DNA of 46,137 nucleotides from an uncultured Octadecabacter sp. (GTDB lineage: Bacteria; Pseudomonadota; Alphaproteobacteria; Rhodobacterales; Rhodobacteraceae), in contig CALAGN010000036.1 of the NCBI GenBank assembly GCA_937891785.1, positions 1 to 46,137 on the forward strand. Reading direction: 5' to 3'. The notes beneath the pieces are model-generated. The model had not been told where the DNA came from. It did not search any database and saw only the letters and a list, made by a program, of their open reading frames with translations. Shown here piece after piece: positions 16,688 through 25,175 of the stretch (positions are counted from its first letter, which is position 1; each line of letters begins with the position of its first letter). Both the position numbers and the translations under genes were made by a program.

Positions 16688-17434
16688 ATGGAATTGCCCA
16701 AGAACGCCTTTAAGGCGGCTATTGCCAGAATGGAATTGCAACGCGGTGTGTGGTGCACAATCGCCGACACACAGGTTGCCGAAATTTTGGCAGGTGCCGG
16801 GTTTGACTGGCTGATGTTTGATACTGAACATTCAGGCATGGACGAAAACACCATCATCCCGTTGCTTCAGGCGGCGGCCGCCTATCCCGTTTCGCCAATG
16901 GTTCGCCCCAAAAGCCATGACCCCGCCGGGATCAAGAAATTGCTGGATGCGGGTGCGCAAACCATTCTGGTCCCCTATGTTCAGACTGCCCAAGAGGCGA
17001 GGCTTGTCGCGGCAAGTGTTGCCTATCCCCCCGTCGGCATTCGCGGCGTGGCAGGTGCCACACGCGCATCTTGCTATGGCAAAGTGACGGACTACCACAA
17101 ACGCGCCCGCGACGAGATTTGCCTGATTGTGCAAGTCGAAACCGCCGCGACCCTCCCCGAGATCGAAGCAATTGCAGCCGTTGACGGGGTGGACGCAATG
17201 TTTGTTGGTCCCGCCGATCTTGCCGCAAGTATGGGGTTCCCCGGTCAGCCAAGCCACCCTGCCGTGCGCGCTGCAGTGATTGACGCGATCCTCCGCATCC
17301 GCGCAGCGGGCGTGCCACCTGGCCTGATGACAATGGATCCGTCGCTTTATGACGACGCAATCGCTGCGGGTGCGGTTTTCATCGTCAAAGACACAGATAC
17401 TGTCGCGATGCTAAAGGGGCTTTCTTCGGCCTAA
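16688..17434 (+). CDS. HpcH/HpaI-family 2-oxo-acid aldolase
   Basis: Protein of 248 residues with the class II pyruvate-type aldolase TIM barrel: RGVWCTIADTQVAEI, FDWLMFDTEHSGMD, MVRPKSHDPAGIKKLLDAGAQ split over two strands, the metal-site Glu in VQVETAATL, and GPADLAASMG. Members cleave 4-hydroxy-2-oxo acids to pyruvate or a related 2-oxo acid plus an aldehyde. The true substrate cannot be told. The open frame extends to 16517, but the start at 16688 gives family length and is preceded by GGGA. It ends 15 nt from the convergent caiD-like gene. Confidence 0.88.
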   Translation: MELPKNAFKAAIARMELQRGVWCTIADTQVAEILAGAGFDWLMFDTEHSGMDENTIIPLLQAAAAYPVSPMVRPKSHDPAGIKKLLDAGAQTILVPYVQTAQEARLVAASVAYPPVGIRGVAGATRASCYGKVTDYHKRARDEICLIVQVETAATLPEIEAIAAVDGVDAMFVGPADLAASMGFPGQPSHPAVRAAVIDAILRIRAAGVPPGLMTMDPSLYDDAIAAGAVFIVKDTDTVAMLKGLSSA

Positions 17435-17449
17435 TAGGACACCAAGCAC

Positions 17450-18229
17450 TTACTTGCCCGTCCAGACCGGATCGCGCTTTTCGGTAAATGCGCGCGCGCC
17501 TTCAAGGTTGTCGCCCGATCCATAAAGCACGTCCACCGTCGGCAATTGCCGCTTGGTGATACGGTTCATCGTATCCTGAAACTTGGCGTCTTCGGCATCA
17601 CGCACGATTTCCTTGATCGCCGCATAAACCAATGGTGGCCCCGACGCGAGGAGGCGCGCAAGTTCCCAAGCGCGATCCATCAGTTGATCGGCGGGCACGA
17701 CCTCGTTGAGCAAACCCCAGCCCTTGGCCTCGCTCGCGTCGAACCAGCGTCCCGTTAGCAGTAATTCCATGGCAATGTGGTAGGGGATGCGTTTGGGCAG
17801 TTTCACACTTGCTGCATCGGCCACCGTGCCTGACCGGATTTCGGGCAGGGCAAAAGTCGCATGATCGGCAGCGATAATCATATCTGCCGATAGCGCCAGT
17901 TCCAGCCCGCCGCCGCAGGCAATTCCGTTCACGGCGGCAATCACCGGCTTGTTCAAATCGCGCAATTCTTGCAAGCCACCAAAGCCGCCGACGCCGTAGT
18001 CGCCATCGATCGCATCCCCTCCGGCAGCTGCCTTCAGATCCCATCCGGGGCAAAAGAACTTTGCGCCAGCGCCCGTAATGATCGCGACACGCAGCGCGGG
18101 ATCGTCGCGAAAACCCGCAAAGACGTCACCCATGATCCGGCTGGTCGCCAGGTCAATCGCATTTGCCTTGGGGCGGTCCAGCGTCACCAGTAGAACGCCG
18201 TCTTTGGTTTCGGTCTTGATCGGGCTCAT
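17450..18229 (-). CDS. caiD: Carnitinyl-CoA dehydratase-like enoyl-CoA hydratase
   Basis: Crotonase-fold protein of 259 residues. Its start (LDRPKANAID), the block RDDPALRVAIITGAG, GWDLKAAA, the oxyanion segment GIACGGGLELALSAD and the end AFTEKRDPVWTGK all resemble recalled E. coli CaiD, which interconverts crotonobetainyl-CoA and carnitinyl-CoA. It is the last gene of a leftward operon with an acyl-CoA dehydrogenase and a CoA ligase, overlapping the ligase gene by 4 nt. A role in carnitine or gamma-butyrobetaine use fits but is inference; a general short-chain hydratase is the alternative. Confidence 0.82.
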   Translation of the reverse strand: MSPIKTETKDGVLLVTLDRPKANAIDLATSRIMGDVFAGFRDDPALRVAIITGAGAKFFCPGWDLKAAAGGDAIDGDYGVGGFGGLQELRDLNKPVIAAVNGIACGGGLELALSADMIIAADHATFALPEIRSGTVADAASVKLPKRIPYHIAMELLLTGRWFDASEAKGWGLLNEVVPADQLMDRAWELARLLASGPPLVYAAIKEIVRDAEDAKFQDTMNRITKRQLPTVDVLYGSGDNLEGARAFTEKRDPVWTGK

Positions 18230-20247
18230 GGCGCGGCCTTTCTAATAAGGGCATCAACTGCAACAGCGCTAACAGGCGTGCAGATCAGTGGGTTAATCTC
18301 GACTTCGCTAAGGGTGTCGGCATTGGCAACCACATAGGATTGCACCGCCAGCACCGCGTTAACGATTGCAGAAATATCGGCGGCTGGTTTGCCGCGATAG
18401 CCGTGCAAAAGGGGCGCGCAACGCAGGCGGTTCAGCGCGTTGGTGATGGCAGCACTATCAGCGGGCACCAACAGCGACACCGTATCGCGCAGCACTTCAG
18501 TCAGGACACCACCGGCACCGAGGGTCAGCACGAACCCGTGCGCGGGGTCGCAGATCACACCTACCAGTAATTCAGCAACGCCGCCTGTGGCCATTTCTTC
18601 GATCAGCACGGCGTCGGTGCCAATGTCTGCGGCGATCAACGCGACATCATCTTGCCCGATGTCCAATCGCACAGCACCATGTTCCGACTTATGCGCAAGT
18701 CCGATGCCTTTGACCGCAAACGGCGCGCTGAGGGTGCTGACAGCCTGCGCGATCTCATCCGCCCCACGCGCAACGCGATAAGCGGGAACCGGCACACCAT
18801 GCGCGGCAAGGGCGGACTTGGCGGTCCCTTCGTCCAGCGTCACTGTGGCAGTGCTGGCATTGGGTAACACCACCGGAACAGGGTCGGGCGCGGCGATTTG
18901 CGTCGCGGCTTGGGTGGCGGCTAATGCCTCGGCCAGCCCCATGAATGGCACGACCCCGCCGCCCATCAAGCGTGCAGCGACGTCCAGCGGCATTAATTCC
19001 GGCAGGCTTGCTGCAACAGCGAAATGCGCGCCCGTGGTGGCGCGCACATCCAATGCGGCCTGCGTGGCACATTCCCAATCGCGCGCGTCGGTGGTCGGGT
19101 AATCAACGATAGAAAACGTCATCGCGATTCCTTCGCCGGTCATGCCCGCCCAAGCTTTGGTCATCGCAGGCGCGTCGCGCCAAATATAGGTGTGATAGTC
19201 TAGAGGGTTATTCAGCGCGACCATTGGGCCGAGCGCCTCGGAAAGCTGCGCACGCTGCGGATCGCTCAACGGCGGAAAGTCCAAATTCATCCCAACAGCC
19301 ATATCCGCAATCAAGCTCGCCTCGCCGCCCGAGCAGCTAATCGAGGCGATCTGATTTGATGTCAGTGGGCCGGCACAATGCAGCAGCTTGAGCGTTTCAA
19401 CAAAGTCCGGGAGGCTGCGCAATCGCGGAATGCCAAGACGGTCCAGAAACGCCTGTGCGCCTGCATCGCTGCCGGCCAGCGAGGCTGTGTGCGATACGGT
19501 CGCCGCCTGGGCCTGGTCAGACGCGCCGACCTTGATGGCAACCATAGGTACACCTTTGTCATGGGCCTTGGCCGCCAAAGCCTCCCATGCACGCAGATCC
19601 GAGAACCCTTCGATGTGTAAACCGATCGCGGTGACGCGCGGATCGTCCAGCAATGCATTCGCGATCTCGGCTTGGCTGGTTTGGGCCATGTTGCCGCAAG
19701 CAATCGTATATGCAATCGGTAGGGCGCGCCGCTGCATCGTCAGGTTGATCGCGATGTTGGAGCTTTGCGTCAGGATTGCCACGCCAGTTTCCAGTCGAGC
19801 GCAGCCATGTTGATCGGGCCAAAGTAACGCGCCATCCAGCGCGTTGATAATGCCATAGCAGTTGGGCCCAAGGATCGGCATATCAGCTGCCGCCGCGACC
19901 AGTTGTGATTGCAGATCAGACCCGCGCGCATCCTCGGCGCGGGCCTCGGCAAAGCCGCTGGCGAAACAGACTGCACCACCCGCGCCCATCGCTGACAGAT
20001 CGCGCACAAGATCAATCGTGGCGTCGCGGTTCACGCCGACGAAAACGGCGTCCGGCGCGCTGGGCAGATCGGCAAGGCTGGCATAAGCAGGCAATCGGGC
20101 GATGGTTTTCGCGCTGCGATGCACTGGCCACACGTCGCCCGAAAATCCCATACTTGTCGATTGTTTGATCACCTGTTCACACCACGCGCCGCCACCGATC
20201 ACGGCTATGGACGCAGGTCGCAGCAGGCGGGACAAATCGCGCGCCAC
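18226..20247 (-). CDS. ADP-forming acyl-CoA synthetase (acetate-CoA ligase family)
   Basis: Fused protein of 673 residues. An N-terminal CoA-binding Rossmann domain (LLRPASIAVIGGGAW) is followed by succinyl-CoA-ligase-like domains with the phospho-His segment TVSHTASLAGSDAGAQ, and a C-terminal ATP-grasp domain (about residues 450-670; FAVKGIGLAHKSEHG, VEINPLI). It makes a CoA thioester from an acid at the cost of ATP to ADP. The GTG at 20247 was chosen because it falls 4 nt after the preceding stop, with GGGGG upstream. The open frame reaches 20358 but that part overlaps the neighbour. The acid substrate is unknown. Confidence 0.86.
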   Translation of the reverse strand: MARDLSRLLRPASIAVIGGGAWCEQVIKQSTSMGFSGDVWPVHRSAKTIARLPAYASLADLPSAPDAVFVGVNRDATIDLVRDLSAMGAGGAVCFASGFAEARAEDARGSDLQSQLVAAAADMPILGPNCYGIINALDGALLWPDQHGCARLETGVAILTQSSNIAINLTMQRRALPIAYTIACGNMAQTSQAEIANALLDDPRVTAIGLHIEGFSDLRAWEALAAKAHDKGVPMVAIKVGASDQAQAATVSHTASLAGSDAGAQAFLDRLGIPRLRSLPDFVETLKLLHCAGPLTSNQIASISCSGGEASLIADMAVGMNLDFPPLSDPQRAQLSEALGPMVALNNPLDYHTYIWRDAPAMTKAWAGMTGEGIAMTFSIVDYPTTDARDWECATQAALDVRATTGAHFAVAASLPELMPLDVAARLMGGGVVPFMGLAEALAATQAATQIAAPDPVPVVLPNASTATVTLDEGTAKSALAAHGVPVPAYRVARGADEIAQAVSTLSAPFAVKGIGLAHKSEHGAVRLDIGQDDVALIAADIGTDAVLIEEMATGGVAELLVGVICDPAHGFVLTLGAGGVLTEVLRDTVSLLVPADSAAITNALNRLRCAPLLHGYRGKPAADISAIVNAVLAVQSYVVANADTLSEVEINPLICTPVSAVAVDALIRKAAP

Positions 20248-20251
20248 AGAC

Positions 20252-21412
20252 TTAAGCCCCCAGTGGGCGCAGCAAATCGCGCGAGATGATGTGACGCTGA
20301 ATTTCGCTCGTGCCGTCCCAAATCCGCTCGACCCGCGCATCGCGCCAGAACCGTTCAATCGGGAAATCGTCCATCAGCCCCATACCTCCGAAAATCTGCA
20401 ATGTGGCATCGGTAGTGCGCGCCAGCGCTTCGGATGCATAAAGCTTGGCGCTGGCAATTTCGCGGTTCGCAGGCAAGCCCTGATCCAACCGCCAAGCCGC
20501 CGCGAGGGTCAGCCAATCGGCGGCATCAATTTCAGTGATCATATCGGCAATTTGAAAGCTCACACCTTGGAATTTTCCAATCGGTTGGCCGAACTGCTTT
20601 CGTTCAGCCGCATAGTTCAACGCGTAGTCAAAACAGCGCCGCGCGCGGCCCACACAAAACGCCGCAACCGTGATCCGTGTGGCATAAAGCCATTCATTCA
20701 TGACGGCAAAACCGCCATCCACTTCGCCCAAAACCTGCGCATCTGGTAGTCGGCAATCGTCGAAATCAAGGATGCAGTTCTTGTAACCCTTGTGCGAAAC
20801 TGAATTGTACCCCTCGCGTACCGTGAATCCCGGTGTGCCGCGATCCACAAGAAATGTTGTGATCCGTTTCTTGGGACCGCGCGGCGTTTCATCTGCGCCC
20901 GTGGCAATGAAAACGATAAAGAAATCAGCGTGGTCCGCGCCCGATATAAAATGCTTGGAGCCGTTGATGATCCAGTCTCCGCCATCGCGCACCGCCTGAC
21001 ATTTCATACCGCGCACGTCCGAACCGGCGTTGGGTTCCGTCATCGCTAGGGCATCCGACCTTTCCCCGCGCACGGCCGGTAACAGGTAGCGTTCCTTTTG
21101 GTCGCCTTCGCAGGCCATGAGGATATTTTGCGGGCGGCCAAAGAAATGTGTCAACGCCATTGACCCGCGCCCAAGTTCGCGTTCGACGAGCGTGAAATCG
21201 ACGTGGTTCAGCCCGGCTCCACCGACGGACTCAGGGAAATTGCAGGCGTAAAACCCAAGATCGATGACCTTTTGTTTGATCGCTGCGCCGAGTTCAGGCG
21301 GCACCTCGCCAGTGCGTTCAACTTCGGCCTCGTGGGGGTAAATCTCGTTCTCGACAAAGCTGCGCACAGTCGAGACGATCATTTCTTGCTCGTCACTTAA
21401 GCCAAAGTCCAT
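20252..21412 (-). CDS. Acyl-CoA dehydrogenase
   Basis: FAD enzyme of 386 residues with the normal acyl-CoA dehydrogenase order: helical N-domain (LSDEQEMIVSTVRSF), beta domain (ALAMTEPNAGSDVRGMK), and C-domain (RKQFGQPIGKFQGVSFQIAD). The FAD-binding end is QIFGGMGLMDDFPIERFWRD and the catalytic-type Glu lies in IWDGTSEIQRHI. It is the first gene of the operon acyl-CoA dehydrogenase, CoA ligase, CaiD-like hydratase. Together these would activate, desaturate and hydrate a short acid. Substrate might be 4-trimethylammoniobutyryl-CoA, but no residue here proves this. Confidence 0.93.
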   Translation of the reverse strand: MDFGLSDEQEMIVSTVRSFVENEIYPHEAEVERTGEVPPELGAAIKQKVIDLGFYACNFPESVGGAGLNHVDFTLVERELGRGSMALTHFFGRPQNILMACEGDQKERYLLPAVRGERSDALAMTEPNAGSDVRGMKCQAVRDGGDWIINGSKHFISGADHADFFIVFIATGADETPRGPKKRITTFLVDRGTPGFTVREGYNSVSHKGYKNCILDFDDCRLPDAQVLGEVDGGFAVMNEWLYATRITVAAFCVGRARRCFDYALNYAAERKQFGQPIGKFQGVSFQIADMITEIDAADWLTLAAAWRLDQGLPANREIASAKLYASEALARTTDATLQIFGGMGLMDDFPIERFWRDARVERIWDGTSEIQRHIISRDLLRPLGA

Positions 21413-21477
21413 TGCGCACCACCTTGCTAAAAACTCAGCCGACCCTAGCGCCCGTATTTCGCATTGTCGCCCCCCAA

Positions 21478-23262
21478 TTATCGTATGGACGCAGGCACAA
21501 ACGGCACCAGAAAATGCCCTCTCGCCAGCCGGATCAAATCATCCGGCTCGAGGTCGCGATCCTGCCACGCTTTGGATGCCAGCCCCAACATACGCGGCAT
21601 CAACATTGGCCATATTTGCGCGTCTTTTGTGGTGAATTCAGACCAGAACGCGCCCTGCACGCCGATCACCCGATCATCTATGTCGGGTTCAGGAACGGGC
21701 TGCCAAGCGATCGTGTCGGTCAGCGACACAAACGCGGCCCAGCTTGCGCCCCAATCGTCAGGATCATCCGTGTGGGCCATATCGAAATAGGCGTGCTGTG
21801 CGGGTATCATAACTACGTCATATCCGGCGCGCGCCGCCGCGACACCTGCACCTTGGCCCGTCCAGCTAAACAGGATTGTGCCATGACCAATGCCGCCGTT
21901 GCTGCCCTGCGCGGCCTCTTCCCACGCGCATGGGCGCTGACCGTTTTGCGCGACCTTTGCCGCGATCCGCGCCATCGTCCAGCCTTGCAAATCCTGCGTG
22001 GTCTCAAGCCCCTCACGTGTCATCAGATCACGTGCCATAGGGCTGCCCATCCATGTGCCTTCCGGCAGTTCATCACATCCCAGATGCAAATGGTTGAACG
22101 GAAACAAGTCGCCGACTTCTTGCGCAATCGCGTCGATTACCTTCCATGTCTTGGGTTGTGCAGGGTTCAGAGCGTTGCCCTGATAGCCCTGCACAGAAAC
22201 CTCGGCCCCGTTGTCGGCCGGGTCGCGTGTATCGGGATAAACATGTGTGATTGCGATGGCATGGGCGGGGGTTTCGATCTCGGGCAGGACCTCGATATTG
22301 AGCGCCTTTGCATGGGCGATGATCATACGCGCGGTATCTTTGGAATAGCTGCCGCCGGTGGCACCCGCGTCAGAAAACAGCGCAGGCAACAATTGCCCTT
22401 CGCCGCAAAACGCAGTTTTCTGCCAAAGCTCTGGCAGGCATTCAATCTCAAGGCGGAATGCTTCGTCGTCAGCAAAATGCCAATGAAAACGATTGAGTTT
22501 CAGCAGCGCCATGAGATCCAGCAGGTCGCAAATCGTCGCGGGTTGATAGAAGTGGCGCGCAGTGTCCAGATGTTGGCCACGCCAGCCAAAGCGCGGCTGA
22601 TCATGCAGAACGCCACAGGGCAGGGGCCCATCTTGCAGAAGCGACAGCAACGTTACGCCAGCATAAAACCGCCCTCCATAAGACGATGCACGCACCGTTG
22701 CCCCTTCGGGGGTGATGTGCAGCGCATAGGCGTCTTCGGGCAGATCAGCGTCCTCGAAAGCGACGTGATAGTCACCATCAAACCGCAGCCTCTGACGTGC
22801 GGCAAGGGCAGCCACGGCGGCCAAGGCCGGATCGCTGCCAGCAAAGCCTGCCACAGCGACGCTTTGCCCGCTTGGTTCCCATGATGTGGGTTGTGGCACG
22901 AGCGGTAGCCCGTCGAACGGTCCAAGATCGGGGATCGGCTGCGCCCGACAGCCAAGGGCTGTCTTTCGTGGGAGCGGGATAACCTCGCGGTTGCAGCGCA
23001 GCAGCGGCCCAATCGGCATCCAGGCCCGATTGGCAGGATTGTGACCCGCGACGTAGTTCAGCACCACCTGATGCGGCGCGCCTACGCGCAGGTCCGGCAA
23101 GGCGATCTCGGTGTAGCTGCCAAGCCCATAAACGCGCTGCCCCCCGGCGATGGCCGTAAATGGCGCCATGCCGGAAAAGCAGAAAAGCGGACGCGCTAGG
23201 TCGCGATCCGGCGTGATCGTGCAGACAAGATCTTTGCCGTTCAACGCGCAGTCATAATCCAT
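21478..23262 (-). CDS. Beta-N-acetylhexosaminidase, GH20
   Basis: Protein of 594 residues: a variable N-terminal part, a GH20b-type alpha/beta domain (about 120-215) and the GH20 barrel from about 220 (RFGWRGQHLDTARHFYQP, LKLNRFHWHFADDEAFR). The catalytic Asp397-Glu398 pair is in HLGCDELPEGTW. It splits terminal GlcNAc/GalNAc from oligomers. No signal peptide is seen, so it probably works in the cytoplasm on imported chito-oligomers. Its ATG at 23262 is 1 nt after the stop of the GntR gene, so the two are one leftward transcript. Confidence 0.92.
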   Translation of the reverse strand: MDYDCALNGKDLVCTITPDRDLARPLFCFSGMAPFTAIAGGQRVYGLGSYTEIALPDLRVGAPHQVVLNYVAGHNPANRAWMPIGPLLRCNREVIPLPRKTALGCRAQPIPDLGPFDGLPLVPQPTSWEPSGQSVAVAGFAGSDPALAAVAALAARQRLRFDGDYHVAFEDADLPEDAYALHITPEGATVRASSYGGRFYAGVTLLSLLQDGPLPCGVLHDQPRFGWRGQHLDTARHFYQPATICDLLDLMALLKLNRFHWHFADDEAFRLEIECLPELWQKTAFCGEGQLLPALFSDAGATGGSYSKDTARMIIAHAKALNIEVLPEIETPAHAIAITHVYPDTRDPADNGAEVSVQGYQGNALNPAQPKTWKVIDAIAQEVGDLFPFNHLHLGCDELPEGTWMGSPMARDLMTREGLETTQDLQGWTMARIAAKVAQNGQRPCAWEEAAQGSNGGIGHGTILFSWTGQGAGVAAARAGYDVVMIPAQHAYFDMAHTDDPDDWGASWAAFVSLTDTIAWQPVPEPDIDDRVIGVQGAFWSEFTTKDAQIWPMLMPRMLGLASKAWQDRDLEPDDLIRLARGHFLVPFVPASIR

Positions 23263-23263
23263 T

Positions 23264-24019
23264 TTAGTCCAATCGCAGTTCAGAAACGAAATCATAAATA
23301 TCGGACCGATAAAGCCCGCTTGTGAATTCAATTGGCCGCCCCGTGCCAATGTAGCCCGTGCGTTCAATCCGCAGCACGGCAGCGGCTTCGGGTAGTTTCA
23401 AAAGGGTCGCATCCGCGCCGGTCAGGTTCGCGGCAGTCACGCGTTGGATCGCGCGCACAGGGGCTGATCCAGTCTTGCGCAGCACTGCATAAAGCGAGGT
23501 CTGCACCAGTTCTGGGCGCGGCAGGATATCGCGCGGCAATGATGAATATTCCAGCGCCATCGGCGTGCCACCCGCGCTACGTAGTCGATGAATGCGCGCC
23601 ACAAGATCGTGCGACGACAGGCCAAGTGCAATCATCTCGTCTGGGTTGGGCTTGAACAGACCGGCTGACAATACCTCAGATGTTGATGCCATGCCACGGG
23701 CACGCATGTTTTCGGTAAACGACACCAATGACGAAAGCGACTGTTCCAATTTGGGCGCAGCAGCGCGCACAAACGACCCGGCACCCTGGCGCTGTTCAAC
23801 CAGCCCGTCACTGACGAGTTGCGCCACGGCTTTGCGCACGGTCACACGGCTGATATTGGCGATCGCGGCCATTTCGCGCTCCGGCGGAAGCTGGTCATCG
23901 GGAGCAAGCTTGCCAGACTGGATCGCGGCCGCGATATGGCGTTGAAGTTGTTGGTAACGCGGGCCGCGACCAGTGCGAAACCAGCTCTCTGGGTGAAAGA
24001 CCTCAGCGACTGTCGACAT
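23264..24019 (-). CDS. GntR/HutC-family regulator of amino-sugar use
   Basis: Protein of 251 residues: winged-helix DNA-binding domain at about 20-90 (GPRYQQLQRHIAAAIQSGKL, LPPEREMAAIANISRVTVRK) and a UTRA ligand domain at about 105-245 ending in the typical YRSDIYDFVSEL. UTRA domains in NagR/DasR proteins bind GlcN-6-P or GlcNAc-6-P, and the same is likely here. The start at 24019 follows GGAAGAG; earlier in-frame starts run into AT-rich DNA that contains operators. It is divergent from the ABC transporter operon and probably controls both sides. Confidence 0.9.
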   Translation of the reverse strand: MSTVAEVFHPESWFRTGRGPRYQQLQRHIAAAIQSGKLAPDDQLPPEREMAAIANISRVTVRKAVAQLVSDGLVEQRQGAGSFVRAAAPKLEQSLSSLVSFTENMRARGMASTSEVLSAGLFKPNPDEMIALGLSSHDLVARIHRLRSAGGTPMALEYSSLPRDILPRPELVQTSLYAVLRKTGSAPVRAIQRVTAANLTGADATLLKLPEAAAVLRIERTGYIGTGRPIEFTSGLYRSDIYDFVSELRLD

Positions 24020-24208
24020 GGCATCTCTTCCATTCCGTTGGTATGCAAATATGATACCAATCATAGCGTTATGTGCAATGGCTATACGAAAATTTTGGCA
24101 TAATATATTGTTATATAACAAAAAAATTATGCCGTAAAAATTTGGTATTATATTGGTAGTAATGATTTTGCTGTTTGGTATCATATTTCAAGCGACGTGA
24201 TTCGTTGA
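24020..24208. promoter_or_regulatory. Divergent control region of the amino-sugar island
   Basis: This AT-rich gap holds several nested symmetries. (a) Inverted repeat TTGGTAT-N9-ATACCAA at 24038-24060. (b) Perfect 14-nt palindrome TTGTTATATAACAA at 24108-24121, nested in arms GGCATAA (24097-24103) and TTATGCC (24127-24133). (c) TTGGTA half-sites at 24142, 24153 and 24175, spaced 11 and 22 nt. (d) The 14-mer TTGGTATCATATTT at 24175-24188 recurs exactly inverted at 24047-24060. The GGTAT half-sites are the likely GntR-family operators, able to control both promoters and perhaps to form a loop. Confidence 0.65.
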
Positions 24209-24241
24209 ATGACCGAACGTATAGCTGGGGGGCACATCATC

Positions 24242-25174
24242 GTGACAGATACTGCGCAGCCAACAGGCCGATCGCGCGACGTGAGCCGCCGTAAGGTGCT
24301 TCCCGAAAGCCTGTTCGCCTGGTTGCTGGTTGGTCCTGCGATGTTGTTCATCGCCATTATCGTCGCATGGCCGCTCGCTGAAACGATCCGCTTGTCGTTT
24401 ATGGAAGCCGGCCTTGGCGGCGAGGAATACATCGGCCTTGCCAACTACGAAGAGCTGTTCGTCAGCCGCAAGTTCCACCAAACTATCGCGCGCACCTTTT
24501 ATTGGATGTTCCTGTCGGTTTCTCTCAAATTGATCCTTGGGCTAATTGGCGCGACGCTGCTGAATGCGGCCGTTCCGGGACGTGGATTGTTCCGCGTTTT
24601 GATCATGCCGCCTTGGGTCGTTCCAATCGCGATTGGCTGTATCGGCTGGTTGTGGCTTTATAACGGCTACTTCGGCATCCTGTCGGGCACGGCGCAGGCA
24701 GTTGGCCTGACGGATGGCCCGTTTGAGTTTCTCGCCTACAAGCAGTCCGCGTTTTACTCTGCCATCGTCACCGATGTTTGGGTCGGCGTTCCGATGGTCA
24801 CGCTGTTCTTCTTGGCTGCGATGCAGGGCGTCAGCCGCGACTTGTATGAGGCCGCATGGGTCGACGGTGCAGGGCGCTGGTATCGCTTCCGCCGCATCAC
24901 GATCCCGCAGATCATGCCGGTGATCGTGTCGATGTCGCTGTTGTCGGCGATTTTCACCTTCAACTCATTCGAGATCATCTGGATCCTGACCGAAGGTGGC
25001 CCGCGCAGCGCAACGACAACCCTGATCGTGGATACCTACAAGACCGCAATCGGTAACTACAAATTTGGTGAAGGGTCCGCGCGTGCCGTGATTATCGTGC
25101 TGTTGCTCGGGGCATTCTCGCTGGCTTACTTGTTCCTCCTGAACAAGGTGAACAAGAAATATGGGGTGAAGTGA
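24242..25174 (+). CDS. ABC transporter permease, carbohydrate type (MalF-like)
   Basis: Inner-membrane permease of 310 residues with six predicted segments. The coupling-helix EAA motif reads YEAAWVDGAGRWYRFRRITIPQ, given here in part as EAAWVDGAG. First permease of an amino-sugar uptake system, 1 nt before the second permease gene. The GTG at 24242 was chosen since GGGGGG (24227-24232) lies 9 nt upstream; an ATG at 24209 is in frame eleven codons earlier but has no visible ribosome site. Substrate inferred from the neighbouring hexosaminidase, nagA and kinase genes. Confidence 0.9.
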   Translation: MTDTAQPTGRSRDVSRRKVLPESLFAWLLVGPAMLFIAIIVAWPLAETIRLSFMEAGLGGEEYIGLANYEELFVSRKFHQTIARTFYWMFLSVSLKLILGLIGATLLNAAVPGRGLFRVLIMPPWVVPIAIGCIGWLWLYNGYFGILSGTAQAVGLTDGPFEFLAYKQSAFYSAIVTDVWVGVPMVTLFFLAAMQGVSRDLYEAAWVDGAGRWYRFRRITIPQIMPVIVSMSLLSAIFTFNSFEIIWILTEGGPRSATTTLIVDTYKTAIGNYKFGEGSARAVIIVLLLGAFSLAYLFLLNKVNKKYGVK

Positions 25175-25175
25175 T

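Noticed and set aside
21412-22884. A 490-codon open frame on the plus strand opposite the GH20 gene
   Set aside because: No family resemblance and fully antisense to a well-supported enzyme; explained by codon bias of the real gene.
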